Assembly (NCBI RefSeq): GCF_003945595.2
Contig: NW_024104295.1
Location: forward strand, 806,001 to 870,000
DNA: 64,000 nt
Direction of reading: 5' to 3'
Origin: Pipra filicauda
Lineage: Eukaryota > Chordata > Aves > Passeriformes > Pipridae
Shown: piece by piece, positions 25,701 through 38,800 of the stretch
Position numbering within the stretch: position 1 is the stretch's first letter
Layout: each line of letters begins with the position of its first letter
Notes under the pieces: model-generated
What the model was told of the DNA's origin: nothing
The model's input: only the letters and a program-made list of their open reading frames with translations
The model's database searches: none
Position numbers and translations under genes: made by a program

Positions 25701-28700
25701 ACAGTAAAGAACTGATGGCTGAGTGAACTGAATTTCTTTGCAAGTGTCACAGCTCCTTTCGTCCTGGGCTGTTGCACTGAAGTAATTCCCCCACTGAATG
25801 TGCACAGCATATTATCTTTCCCCATTTCCTATGCCCTCCTTTTATGGAGTGACTAAAGGGGGAAGAATCCTAAAATATAATCTCCCACTTCTGTTACAGA
25901 AACTAGTCTGGTGGCACAGTTGGATGTTAGTAATGTTGGTTTATGCAGTGGTTTGATTTGGTCTTCACCTGCCAGCCAATTTTGAGAATTAGGAGGGAAT
26001 TTGTACTTCGTAAAAAACTGGTGGCTATTTTGCTTGGCAGTCTTTCTCTTCCCATCCACCTGCCCTAAAGTCTGTGGGTTACACTTTATTTTGAAGTCCT
26101 AGACCCACCATGATTTTGCTTAATTCCCTGACTTGTATAAGACTTCTGCTGGGTGGGTGAGGCCAGAATATCTAGAGAATGCTTGTTGTGGCTGCTGTTG
26201 TATTGAGGTATGCTGTGAGGTGTTTGGGATTTTTTTCAGAGACTCTTTCTCTAAGAAAGAGTAATTAGGGCAAGTTGAGTCAGACCTGAGTGGGGGCAGT
26301 GCAGGGTACCTGTAAACTCCAAATTTTCTAGGAGTTAGTGTGGCAAAAAGATGATGATGTTCCTGGCAGCAAGGAGGGTTTGGGTTGTCAGGGTGAGAGG
26401 AGAGGATGTAAAATGAGTTGTACAGTAAAATGAGACAGACATTTGATAAGTTGGATAAACTTGTGCTAAGTAGCTTTTACTAATGAAATGGCACACCAAC
26501 TTTTGACTTTTCCCCTGAAAATGCCTGGATAGGAGGTTGCTAACATTTTAATTCTGTAGAGTTAGATGCAATTCACAAACTTTAAAAAAACCTCTACAAG
26601 TGCTAAAACCCCTCAGACAACTCCCCAAGAATTTAAGGCTTCCAAGAATGTTGAAATTCAGTGCTGGTTTGCAGGAAAGATAGTAAAAGCAGAATCATCC
26701 TTCTGTGTTCTCGAGGTACCTGTAAACATACCTGCAGGTTCTTTAAGATGTTTAATTTATTTTTATTGGATTGTTTGTGATCTTAACATCACAAATAAAC
26801 ATAAAAGCTGATAATGCTGCCAAAATTATATTTTTTCAATTCATACTACAGCTAAAAAACAAAAACAAAAGAACTGCTTGCACTACATAGAGGTATTTAG
26901 AACAAATGTATTTATTGGAAAAGAATTCAAACAATAAATTGGGTGAATGCATTTTAGTGCTAGAATGCCTATGGGACAGCATTTATGTAAGTTGCCATGT
27001 GTTTGCCTTACCGATCGTATTACTGTAAAACTTTGTTTTCTTTAGGGAAGAAAAAGGAAAAAAAAAGAAAAAAAAAGATAAAGCAAATGCTAATACCTCT
27101 ATTATCTGATAGAGACCTTCCAAATGATACAAATCTCATCTTTCCTGCTGTTTTGCTGTCTGCTTTTTCTAATGCTCTTTTTGTCATTGAGAGGTTATGA
27201 CAACATGAGCCATATTGTATTTATAAACATCACGTGTTTCCTTGATATGACTTGCAGTGTCTGCCAAACAGAACACATGGAAGAAACATTTCTCATTAGC
27301 TCAGCATTGGTTTTGGTTATACTGATTTCCGGGACAGGAAAAATGCCTTCTTTACTCAGATTTAGCTTTCATACAGTAGAAAGAAAGCCTCTGAGTGTCC
27401 ATGAAATCTCTTGAACAGAGACGCTGCAGTTCTTGTAGCCCACATACTTTGTCTGAGGAAAAGAGAAAAAGTGCTTTATTTTAAAGAGCAAATGTAATGG
27501 CATCTATTTCTGAAACTAATTCTGAATTAAAATACCTGCCAAAGTCATCTAGAAACAGAACTCACCGAGAGATGTAAGGTAAGATGATGCTTATAAATCA
27601 AGGAGGATATCTAATTCCTCTTTTCTTTTTTTTTCTTTCCAAACTGAAAGATATTTTCATATTAACTGGGAATTTAAATCATAACAATGGAAACTGTTTC
27701 TTCTTCCTTGAGCCGTATGAGAAAATAAATGTTTAACTGCTCTCTAAATCACCAAACTCTACTTTCAGATTTTATGTCTAGTTTCAAACCTACATATTGA
27801 ACATGAACAGTTATTTTCCAACTTGCCATTACAAATCTTGCTGAGATTGGAACAAAATATATAATAAAAGTCTTTGATGTTCTGGATTCTTTTAAATGAT
27901 ATGGATTTTCCTACTTTTGCCTTGAGTGGGTTTTCAGTGGTTGCCAATTATTTGTGCAACTACAGACCTGCAGACACTGAGAAGTACCTGCATCCAATCA
28001 AACTGTGATGAGAGACTGTAAATGTACCTGTTCTCTTTCATTCATATATCCTTTGATATACAATACCTACTGCTGTACAAAGCCTAAGTTAGTGGGAAAA
28101 TGGATAGAATTACAAAGAAAAAAAATTATTTTTTTTTAAATTCAGCTACGCATAAAACAATATATTAATCTGAAACGTTTTCCAGCCAAAAGCCAGTCTG
28201 TTTGAAGATACAGATCCTGTGTTACAGTTGGATGGATACTGCACTGTGGCTTTTTTAATATGATGGCTAATTTTTTTGGTGTACTATATTTATTTCACAA
28301 ACATTGTGTGTAATGAATATAAGGAATATAAATGTATAGATCCTATTACTATACCAACTTTTAAAAAGATGCCTCTTCTTTTTTTAAAAGAAATTTTCAA
28401 GGAATGAGGATGGATTTTAGGTTTACATTAAGCTGGCCGTTGAAAGAAATCGTCATGTTCTTGATATTAAACTGTTCAAGGAACATGAGTTTGCCACACC
28501 CATGCAGTAATATCCCAGTTAGTCTAAGAGGAGTGTCATATGGTAGATATCAGAAACCAGTTACCTGGAAGCTCCCAGAGAGTGGAATTTTTAGGGGGAG
28601 AGTTCTTTATTTCCTGCTAACAGGCCTGTATTCAAACTGGCCTGCCTTTCATGTTGAGGTTTTCTTAGAGCTTTTCCTGGAGCTGATGAAGTTACTTAAT

Positions 28701-31700
28701 GGCAGCATACTATCTGTCTTGGGTGAAGGTCTCTTCAGCCCTTCATTAAAACTAAAAATCTTATTTCTCACATAAGTTTGAGGTTGTCAGGGAAAGGTTT
28801 TGCTGCCTTCAGTGGGAGCTTGCCCTGAATAAAAACATAAGGATTGGATTTGAATCTATTTTTTATTGTCTACTAGTTTCTGGTTTTATTCTTACTCCAC
28901 CTCTTTTTACATAATGTTTTCTTGTGCCAATTCTTTAGAAGTTTTGCTCACTCTTTTTTTTTTTCACTGCCCTTGCTTTTAGTAGAACAGTTTGCACTAA
29001 TTTGACTGTTTACTTGAAATTCCTAAATAGCTGACAGAGTCAGATGTTGCTGGAGCTCCCTAAACACATTGACAAATATAAAAATGCTCATAGCTGTGAC
29101 CTCCCTTACAAGGAGGGGAGGTCCTCCTTTCTGTCCTTTGTAAACCAGGTAGCTTATCTGAATTGCTGGAGTCCCGCAAGTCAAAGTCCGGTCGAGATTT
29201 GTGATTTCCAGGTAGCTTTCCAAATGAACTGTTGCTCGAACAGGGGTTAAAAATCACTTTGTGAAAGTGGGCATTTTGCTTCCATGGTTCCTGGAAAGTT
29301 AGTAGAGTTAGAAACAATGTTTTGTCTTCTGCAAACAAGCCATTCACTTGTTATTCAGGACCTTAACTTTCCCAAGAAGTTTTTCGCAAGTCTGAAATGT
29401 GTTACTTCATGGTCATGTCCCAGATTCTCTGCTTTCCACTGAGTCTTCACTTCAGGATGTTTTTAGTTACCTGCCTCTAGATAAGCCTTATGAATACTAA
29501 AGGGAGGAGTTAACAAGTACCTGGTGTTTAAGAGAATACAGCTGTCGATCTGAGGATCTTGATTCTTCTCTGTGTGGGATTGTACTTTTTCTATTAAGGG
29601 CTCTGGAAAACTAATCAGACTTCTGAAAGTATGAGCAGTAAAAATATTTTTTCTTGGATTCATGTTAAGATCTGGGGTTAAAAAAAGCCTCAGCTGGCAA
29701 AAGCAAGATAGTTGCAAATATCAGCACGCAACAGGACTCCATGAGAAATGATGTGATGCTGAAATTATTTTTGTCTGAATATATGCCTTTCTTACATCAT
29801 TGCAAATTTGAACTCCATGTGACTAAGTAAAAAGACTGAAAGGGTGTGTTGGATAAAGGGCTAGTCCCTCAGTCACTTAATATTTACTATAGATAGCTTG
29901 GCCTTAGGGTAAACTAGGTTGTTTACTTCAGCCATGCTGACCAATTTGTATATTTTTTGGATAGAAGGAAGTAAAATGAAAAAAAATGTAGGATTCAAAC
30001 AGTATAGGAAGAAGTTTGTGATCTAAAGGGACTCTTAGTTGAGGCACTGATAGCACTTTTAAGATTGCAAAAGACATACTTACAACTGCAAATGCTGTTT
30101 GACCTTACAGCTCTGAGATGCAGTGTGGCTTGGACACTTGCATCACAAAATCCAGTTGTGAATAAGACTTCCATGACCATTTCTCCTGCCAGTAGTGCTG
30201 ACTCCAAAACTGAGCACAGCAACTTATTTCTTCTGATTTGCTATGTGCTTATATTGGAAGAAACAGGTGTAAGCATGCTGCTTATGTCTTTTGATTATCA
30301 GCTCTATTTTAGAATATTTTTATATTATTTACATCCTAACCTATTTCATATATCTGTAATAGAAATTGCATTGACTTAGTTGTTTGGTAATGTCAGATGA
30401 GACCAAGGGTTATGCTTTCCTTTATGTTCATTTAACTATATCAACTTGCTCAGTTTTATTTGGCTTCAGTGCAGTGAGAAGAGATACAAATATGGAACAA
30501 AAATAAGAGCTGAGTCGTTAGTACAGGGAGTCAGAAAGCCATGCATTTATTTTGATTTATGAGTGCAGTTACTAAAAGTATTTCTTTTTTTTAAAGAGCA
30601 GAAATTTGATATACAGCATATTTAAACCAAATAAAAATGCTGATCTGTACCAGAACTGTACATGTTTGAAACTATTCCTTTTTTGGAAAAAAAGAGATGA
30701 CCCCATCAGTTCTGTGGTGCCCTGAGGAAGTGCTGAAATTGAGACTGGTCTGAAGGGTTTGGCTCCCTGCATTGGTGGCGGCTGTGTGTGTTATGTACAT
30801 GATGTCCTTCATCTCTTCAAAGAAGATGGGGAGGAGGGAGGAAATGCTTGCTGCATTTTCATGAATTACATGACTGTTCTCAGAAAATCCTACCATAAAA
30901 AGCATCAGTGGAAAAGCAAAAGAAAGGAACAGTTGGTTTGAAAGCAAAAACAACAGTTGGTTTGAATGCAGCACCAGGTATGAGGGTTGTCAGAATGTTA
31001 ACTTTAGAAAAATAGATCAGTAACAGCTTTTATATGTTCAATCCAAACAGTCTAACAGCTTATGGGATGGGCGGACCATGCTGTACTGAGGAGTTAAATG
31101 TGGATATTGGCAAATCAATGATGTAATTTTGTAAATCCGACCTTTTTAGGATTGAAATGTGTTATGTTTCAGTGTGTTTATATTTTTGTCATTTGTGATA
31201 GCACCCTGAAAAATCTTGGCTAAAATGCCAAGAGGTTTCTTAATGTACTCACCACACTATTCTGTCTGCACAGTACACTCAGGAAGCATAGGGGGAAAAA
31301 AGCATGAGAAATTTATTAACTTGTCTTTGCTTAATTGGTAATCTAAACATTTTTTTTAACTCTCACATTTCATTCGTTCATTGGAAATTAAATACATAAA
31401 TAGGCAGAAATGCGTGCCTGTTAACTGATCTGGGTGTTTGTCTTGCTGATCAGGAGTACAGTAAGGCAGACTGGTAGCAGTGAGATAGCTCAAATGATGC
31501 AATGTTGCTGGGGAAATAAACCTCCATACAGAGGCACTGTGATTTCAGTCAGGCCAATGCAAAATGTTCTGCATCTCATCCATCTTTTTGCTCAGTTTGC
31601 CTATAGCATGGCTAGACTGGAAGCTCTCATGGGACGTCTCTGGGTCAAGCTCCAAGGGGCCTTAGCTCCCTTCCCTTCCAAGCAGAGTTCAGCCAGTGTG

Positions 31701-33098
31701 TCGCCAAAGTTGTCTCACTGACAGATAATCTGTGATAGTGTCAACTAGGGAGTGTCAGCAGGTTCAGTACAGGTATAACCAGGCTAGTCCAAATACAGAG
31801 CCTACTCCTCTAGCTAGATTTAAGATGATACGTGTTGTAAGTTCACCATTTTATGGGAGGAAGTGTGATATTGCTTTCCTCTTATTTTTTCTATTTGCTT
31901 CTTGTTTTACACAGGAAAAAAAAAGTGGTCTTAGTCTAGGAATGGGAAGGGCTGTTGAACAGTATGATGTGCAGGTGTGCTTGGGATCGTAAGTCTGTGT
32001 GGTCAGGGGGTCAATAACATGATGGAATTGATAAGGGAAAAAGTTTTCTGAGAAGTAAGGGCTGCACACACACACGTGACATGTCTCACCACTTTTCAGA
32101 ACTGGGTGATGATTTCATCAAACCAGAATTTCTGTTGTCCCCCACTAATGACAGGTACAAAGAGCAACAGCCACCTCAGTGTTCTCTCAGCACTCAGTCC
32201 CACTGCATGTTGTGTCTCAGGGATGCTGCACTAAGACCTGGCTTGGAGAGAGCTGTTACTTCCTGCGGGTCTGAGGGAGATAAAGCTGTTTTGAACCTTA
32301 ACTGCATCTTCAGTGGTAATGGCTGCACAAAGTACTAGGTTTCAAAAGCCATTTGTAGCTTTAAAGTGCATCTCAAATATCTTTGTTTTGAGTATGAGAG
32401 TGGCTGGCAAAGGCAAGTGGTGGCCTTAGCTTCTTTACCCATGTCCTCAAGCATTTGTGGGTCACTCCAGCTGGCATTTTCCTGAAGTGTTCTGCTCACT
32501 TCTTTCCTAAAAACCACCCTCATGTTCTGACCACACTTGCAAAAAAAACCCTCAGAATACCAAACCAAACTAAAGAAGTTTATGTTGGATGTTCTCCTTT
32601 CTCATCCCTCTTCTCCTTCCTTTCTTGCTCTCTCCCTCTCTGTCCCACGCCTGCTATGTGAGGCTACAGCATTGTTATAACAAGAACTAATGAAAAATCT
32701 TCTAGCCTTAAGAAAAATTTGTATTAGTTCATGTTTTTCCATTTAATTCTGGGTTTTTTTCTTTCATTGAATTTTTTGTTGATTTTCCCTTCATATGCTA
32801 AAGTCTCTCTCACTGCTCTTTTTCCCATCAGTTCCTCAAATCCAAGCTTAAGTAAGTCTCCTATTTTTGTTTCTTTGTTATTTATTATCCATTTCTTGCT
32901 TTTAATTTCTCAGCACTCCAATATTACTTTGTTTCATCCTTGGCCTCTTTCACAAACTCCTATTACTGTCCTTCACCCTGTCTCATTCCCTTTTCATTTT
33001 ATCTTTTTTCGTCTTTCTTTTGTAATTTTACATTGAGAATTCCCTACTACCTTTCCACATAAGTTTTCTTTACCTCTTCTCTCTCTTCCCAGTTTCAT

Positions 33099-33155
33099 GG
33101 AATCATAACGTCATTTAGATTGGAAAGAACCCTTAAGATCATCAGTCCAAGTAAT
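33099..33155 (-). mobile_element. CR1 3'-terminal stub
   Basis: The plus strand reads ATGGAATCATAACGTCATTT, then AGATTGGAAAGAACCCTTAA and GATCATCAGTCCAAG, which is the complement of the CR1 3' end (compare 2630-2690 and 60121-60185). Only about 57 bp remain, so it is a severely 5'-truncated minus-strand insertion. Confidence 0.75.
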
Positions 33156-34248
33156 GAGTTATGTGTTAGCTGAATGTTTGTAGCACGTGATTTGCTGCTT
33201 TTTATTAATATTTCTGCATTGCCTGTTGACTAAGAAGGACAATTTTCATGCCACAAACTCAGTCCTCTGCATTTAGGAGTTAAAAAGTTTAGGCATAAAT
33301 AAATGTGCTAATGGTAGGACAGAGGAAGAGGAGAATAAAAGTAAATGTGCTTCTGTATTGTTCTGTTGATAAATAAACAATGTTTATTGCCAGCTTCAGG
33401 AGAGAGACCTTTAATTCTTAGTTCAGTCAAACAGGAACCACAGACCAGATTGGATCCACCAAATGGATCACAGCAATGTCCATTGCATGGACCAGCAAGT
33501 AGCAGCTGGAACGAAGCTGCCGTTGTCCTTTCTAGTTATAGGATCTCACCTTGAATTATAAAGAAGAAAGAAAAAAAAGAAGAAAGTAGGGTGAGAAACA
33601 GAGCAGAGTGAGCTAAATGAAAAGACATATGGGCAGGCTCACTATAAAGAATTAGGAAAAAAATCTAATCCTTACAAGCCTAGTGTAGAAATTGCCGCCC
33701 ACTGCAGTCAGTGGCGAGAGTTTGGGAGTGCCAAAGGACAGCTTGTCCCACCCAGCTCTCGGGGAATGAGATGACTCTGAAGGGTGCCTGGCTGACTTTC
33801 TTTTAATGCAGCATTAGGTGAGACAAATCCTCAATACAAAGCAACTAATATTGCCTCTTAACTTTTTGAGAGGTGCTTAATGCATATATGTCTGTGATAC
33901 ATGCTGTGATACTTTCCTATAGCTAGGAAAATGTCCTTGTTTAAATCAGTACAGAAATGAGGGGGAAGCATGAGGTTTAAATTACAGGGTAGAAAGGCAG
34001 ACTGCAGACCTGACGTAATACTTCAGTTTTGCAGAACCTTCTTCATGCAACTCCAGAGAGAGTTGGCTATATTTGTTCTAGTAAACTTTAAAAAAAAATT
34101 TGAGGCTTATAGCGTTTCCAGCAGAGGATTTCCCACTTGTACTTGCTTGCCTTTAACTTTTTAAATCCCTAAAAATCAAAAATTTCAGATTGAATTAATC
34201 TGCCATCACCAAAGTATAGGCCAAAAATTTACTGCTGGTATGCAAAAC

Positions 34249-34270
34249 ATGTATGTATGTATGTATATGT
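34249..34270. repeat. (ATGT)n microsatellite
   Basis: About five imperfect ATGT units followed by TATATGT. Confidence 0.85.
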
Positions 34271-35199
34271 AATTTTAATACACAGGTTACAACAAAGCAC
34301 TGTTCTCTTTGGAGCTCAGGTGCTCACCTGTGAGCTGGTTCAAAGGCTTTCTACGCAGATTGCTCCACACTGCAAGCTCCAGCTGTTCTGGAGAGTGTGC
34401 TGCTTTGACAGCAGCGAAGCTGTAGAGCTGCCTGTCCCCTTTATAGTGGTTCGTTCTAGCTGGTAATAATGTGCTCTGTGGTGTGAGAGGGCTTTTTGTT
34501 TATTTGTTTGCATTTCTTTTTTAAGAACCAGGGAGTTCGGAGTAAGTTTAAGAGAACTTTACGTTACTTGTGTTTACCTCAAAGCATATCTGTTTCACTG
34601 CATGCCTTTTGAATCAGTAAACAGAGGGAATAGCAAACAGTATGTATGTTTAGAAGAAGATAGTGTGGTCTGTGCATAATCTCAAACCAGTATGCGTTAG
34701 GCAGCCAGAACTGTTCTGTTCCCTCCCTGTTTGTTTAGCTTGGCCTCTCAAATTCAAAGAGCTTCTGTAGGATTTTCAGTCTTCAAGGGAACACCATGCA
34801 CATCCTTGTAAGTATAAATATGGGCAGTGGGCTGGAGAGTTGATGTGAGAAAGTTGAGTCCAGTTTGAAAGAATTTTTAGGGGTCATGGAGAGCAGTGTG
34901 GAGAGCAGAATGGCACCAGCACAGCCTGGCTGGGCACCAGGGAGTGTGTCACCTTGGTGCCTTTGTGAACGACAGCAGCCGGGGAGGCTGTGTCCTGCTC
35001 CCTCATTTTTGCCATGGGGAAGCAACTGAGACTGAGATCAGGATGGGATAGGAACCCTTTTTTCTCCTCTGCTGAATGTTTGGAGGTAAAGCTAAGGGTG
35101 GATTACTCTCCTTTCGTTGAAAAAAAGTGAGTAACTGTGAAGGAGCAAGATTCAGGACGGGAACAGTTCCAGGCGTGGAGAAAAACATACAGCAATTGA

Positions 35200-35580
35200 C
35201 AGGATTTTGTTATATGGACCTTACAGTTATTACATGGACTTTACTGTTATTATGTGGTTTCCTTGTATTCACACTACACAGTGCACAGCCTGGACATGCC
35301 CAGGCTTGCCATGAGTTTGCCTGCTCCCTGCTTCCTCCGCTCCTCCTCCTTTTGCCCGTGTCCCTATCCTGGTTTGTCCCCCTGCTTGTCTGTCTCATGC
35401 TCCACCTCATGTCCTGGCCCTTTCCCCACCTAAAACTCATAAAACCCCAACACACCTGAATAAAGCATCCATTTTGCACCTCTACCTTTGTCCCCGAACC
35501 CATCTGTGCTGTGTCACGGCCCCATTCCCCTCCCCCCTTGGACCGTGGCAAGTAACCACACTGAGAAGTCCTTGTCATGG
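35200..35580 (+). mobile_element. Probable solo LTR of an endogenous retrovirus
   Basis: A TATA-like CATAAAA at 35438-35444 is followed 14 bases later by AATAAA at 35459-35464, then GCATCCATTTTGCACC and a C/T-rich segment. This tight TATA-AATAAA-CCATTT order is like the R region of avian retroviral LTRs. Upstream there are two 20-bp direct repeats at 35211-35250, a common U3 trait. A possible right end is TGTCA at 35573-35577, directly followed by TGGTGCC, which could be a primer-binding-site start. I see no gag, pol or env sequence on either side and no convincing target-site duplication. The boundaries are estimates. It could instead be a chance promoter/poly(A) arrangement. Confidence 0.5.
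35211..35257. repeat. 20-bp tandem duplication in LTR-like block
   Basis: TATATGGACCTTACAGTTAT at 35211-35230 is followed by TACATGGACTTTACTGTTAT at 35231-35250 and a partial third copy TATGTGG. The copies differ at three positions. Confidence 0.85.
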
Positions 35581-35788
35581 TGCCACCCTAAGCAGAGAGA
35601 AGAAAGATGCTGATCAGGGTTCTCCAGCTGCCTTCATGAGTCTTGTGTATCAGAGGCAGAAAATATAGGAGATCCTGCAGATAACTCCACAGATTCATCT
35701 TTGTTGTCCCAAACTGTTGGTCTCTTGGATCAGAGTTAGAAGCTGGGTGGGCTGTAGGACTGGTAAAGTGGCATGAGACCTTCCTTGG

Positions 35789-35880
35789 CAAAAAAAAACT
35801 CCCACAAAACAACAACAAAAAAAGTAACAACAAAACCAAACCCACACCCAAAACCCTAAACCCAAACCTCCCAAAACCAG
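35789..35880. repeat. C/A-rich low-complexity tract
   Basis: Purine A plus C only over long stretches on the plus strand, with AACAACAACAAA and ACCCTAAACCC-type motifs. The latter resembles telomere repeats for one or two units only. It generates spurious Phe/Cys-rich frames on the minus strand. Confidence 0.75.
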
Positions 35881-38800
35881 AAGAAAATAATACTTCTTTT
35901 GTAATACGTCTGTGAAAGCTGTCATCATCAAACTGTCTTTCCATTTGGATTCTGCTGTACTGAACTAACTTGTTAGATTGGAGCAAAACCCCACTGACCC
36001 ATCACAAGCTTTGTTCCAGAGTGCTGAGAACAAAACCAAGTCCTGAGCTAGTGAACAGCAATCACCGTAAGTGCTTCCCTGTTTTCTGTCAAGGAAATAG
36101 TTGTTTACAGCAGTACAAGGCATTAACTACTAAATTATTTTCATCTATGAAAGTATTATTAAGGGAATAGGAACCAAAAGAGCTGTTATCAGGAACAGAA
36201 AAACCTTTGATCAGCAGTCAGGCAATAACTTATGTCTATGCCACTTGTGTATACCCCACAGTAGACTTCAGAATATTCTTTGGGTTTTAAATTGTGTGTT
36301 TTACTGATGTTTAAACTCTAAGATTTTTTCTGCTTCAAAATGAGGGAAACAAGCAGAAAATAAAGGAATGTGATGAGTGAATTGGTGGGAAGGTCCAACA
36401 GACCAACATTATTAATAACACAGAATAAAGGAGGGTGATGAGGGTGACTGGCGTTACAGGTCTGTGGTAACTTGAGTCTGTCATTAATATAGACATTAAC
36501 ATTGATTCTAAAGTCATAAATTAATCTAAACTTCTAGGCTTGATTTCAGTGAAGCACGGGGTGTCGTGCCTCTTAGGGTCATCCCCTTTGTTTATACTGA
36601 AAAGGAGCTCTAGTTCTGTACAGTACTTTATAAACAAATATATGGCAAGTAATTATACATAGGATAATACATGGAAAGTTAGATAATGCTTGAGGGTTCT
36701 GATAAAGTGATTGAAATGGAAAGTGATGCTTGAGTTGTTTGTATGCATTGTTAGAACCTACAAATTAAATTACAGCCTTGGTAATGATGTAACTGCGATA
36801 TTTATGATGTTGTGCTGATATATTTTAAAATTAAAAGAAGATTAATTCATCTCATGAAAAACTTTTTGTATGCATCTGCCATACTTGAAGATTCTTGCGT
36901 ATAATATCATACATATGGAGAACTAGTTATAGTGTGTCTGATGTTCTGGGATATACTTTATCATGCTAGAGTGCAATTACTGCAAATGTGCAGCCTACCA
37001 GGTTGGAATTCATTGCAGGGAAACTGCAGTAAAATATAGTCATCTTTTTTATTCTGCATATTAGCATAATAATGTTATTTGTCAGTGAAGGTTTGCTAGC
37101 CTGCAAGGAAGAGCATGGATGGAAGAATATACTCTGCAACTGTTGGCATGTGTGGCATTAAAGTGTACTAGGAGAATTTGCTTGTATTTTTTACTTTTGA
37201 TGTTTTTGAGTCTGGTTGGTCCACCGACCTAAGCAGCTTTTTAACTAGGTCAAGTGTATACATCCATTCATTAAAAGAGGATGCTTGACTGGTTAGTTAA
37301 ACCTGCAAAATATAAACCAGATGCTTCAATGGTAAATACTGCTTTACTCCTATACTGCAAGAAACCAGCCTTGACTGATTAAATTTGAAATAAAAATAAA
37401 TAGGTTTAACATTGTTTCTGTGCCATAATAAGTTTATTATAGTACTAGTGCAAATATTTAGTAAAAACAGTATTTTAAAATATTTTACTGTGAAACTGAA
37501 AAGTAAGCCTTTAAGACAAAATGAATTTTTTTTACATTTATGAAAAAAACCTTTATATTAGACTACCTGCAAATTTTTTGAAGTTCTGGACAAGATCAAT
37601 AATGGCGTATAAATTTACAGGGTACATTACAAATCAGAACTCACAGCAGCTGTCTACAAAGCTGGAGGATTTATCTGCTGTTGGGCTGGGTATAGTATGG
37701 GGTGGAACACTTGAATTTTTAGTTTTGGCTGCCAGATCTGTTATGATCTTTGTCCTTTTACTTAAATGCTTTGTGTCAAATTGCCCTTTTGTAGCGGAAG
37801 TGAATGATGCCTCCTTCACTAATGGCTGAGACACTGAGAGTAGTACTGTGAAACAGAAATGCTGCTCCAGTAAGGTCCTGTTATAACTGATTCTCTACAG
37901 CAATATTAGGTCATGGTCATGTGCTTAATTTGTATTTTGATTCCTTTGAATGCCAGTCATGATGGTGTAGGAAGTTTTTCCTTGCATAAAAACAAAATTG
38001 AGACAAAATCCCAAAACAGTCCTCCCAAAGTACAAGATAACTGCAGGACTGGGAAGGGCTCATGTCATGAGATTTTCCCCTATGATATTTAAGTGCCATC
38101 TCTTTTAGACTGTAACTACTGTATTTTTAAGGAGACAATTTCTGTATTCTATGTTCTTTTGGGGTGAGGAGATGGAAGGGAGGGAAGCATTCTTTTTGTT
38201 CTAATTTTTGAAAATATATTTGCCTTCTCTGTTGTACCCTCTTTTTAAAAAAAAAGAAAGAGAAGCCAAACAACAACTAATCACAATGGCTAGTGTGGTG
38301 TGCTGCAGAGATAACAATGAGATTGATTTACTGGTACCCTGAAGTTCAGGTTAGCCAAGAGGCTCAGGTGCCCAGTTAATGAGTAGACAGCCTCCTCCAT
38401 GGGAGGAGCTTGTGCTTCCTTCTACCGAGTGTCACTACCAATCTGAGTAGGTGAAAAGCTTCTAAGGTTTATAACTGCTGGATTTTTTTTTCTAGAATTC
38501 TGTGTACTGGGTTTGCTAAATGGTTGGAGGTCTTCACCTGTTGGGGAGTTAATATATATGTGTCTCATAGCATTGCCTTTGAAATGCACTCTCTTACCAA
38601 AACAGGGGTTACTCACTATTTTATTTATGGCTTTCCCCTTTGTGAATCTCTTTTGTGGTTCACTCCATAATGTTCGTCTCTTTCTATGCATCTTATAGGC
38701 ACACATTAAAAAATGATTGAGCGATTGAATCACATAGCGTTGCACAGTTTGTGACTGGGTGACATGCCAAGGAGGTTATTTAGTGACTAATTTCGAAGGG

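Noticed and set aside
35840..35870. Interstitial telomere-like sequence
   Set aside because: Only one or two ACCCTAA-like words inside a general C/A-rich tract; no true TTAGGG array.
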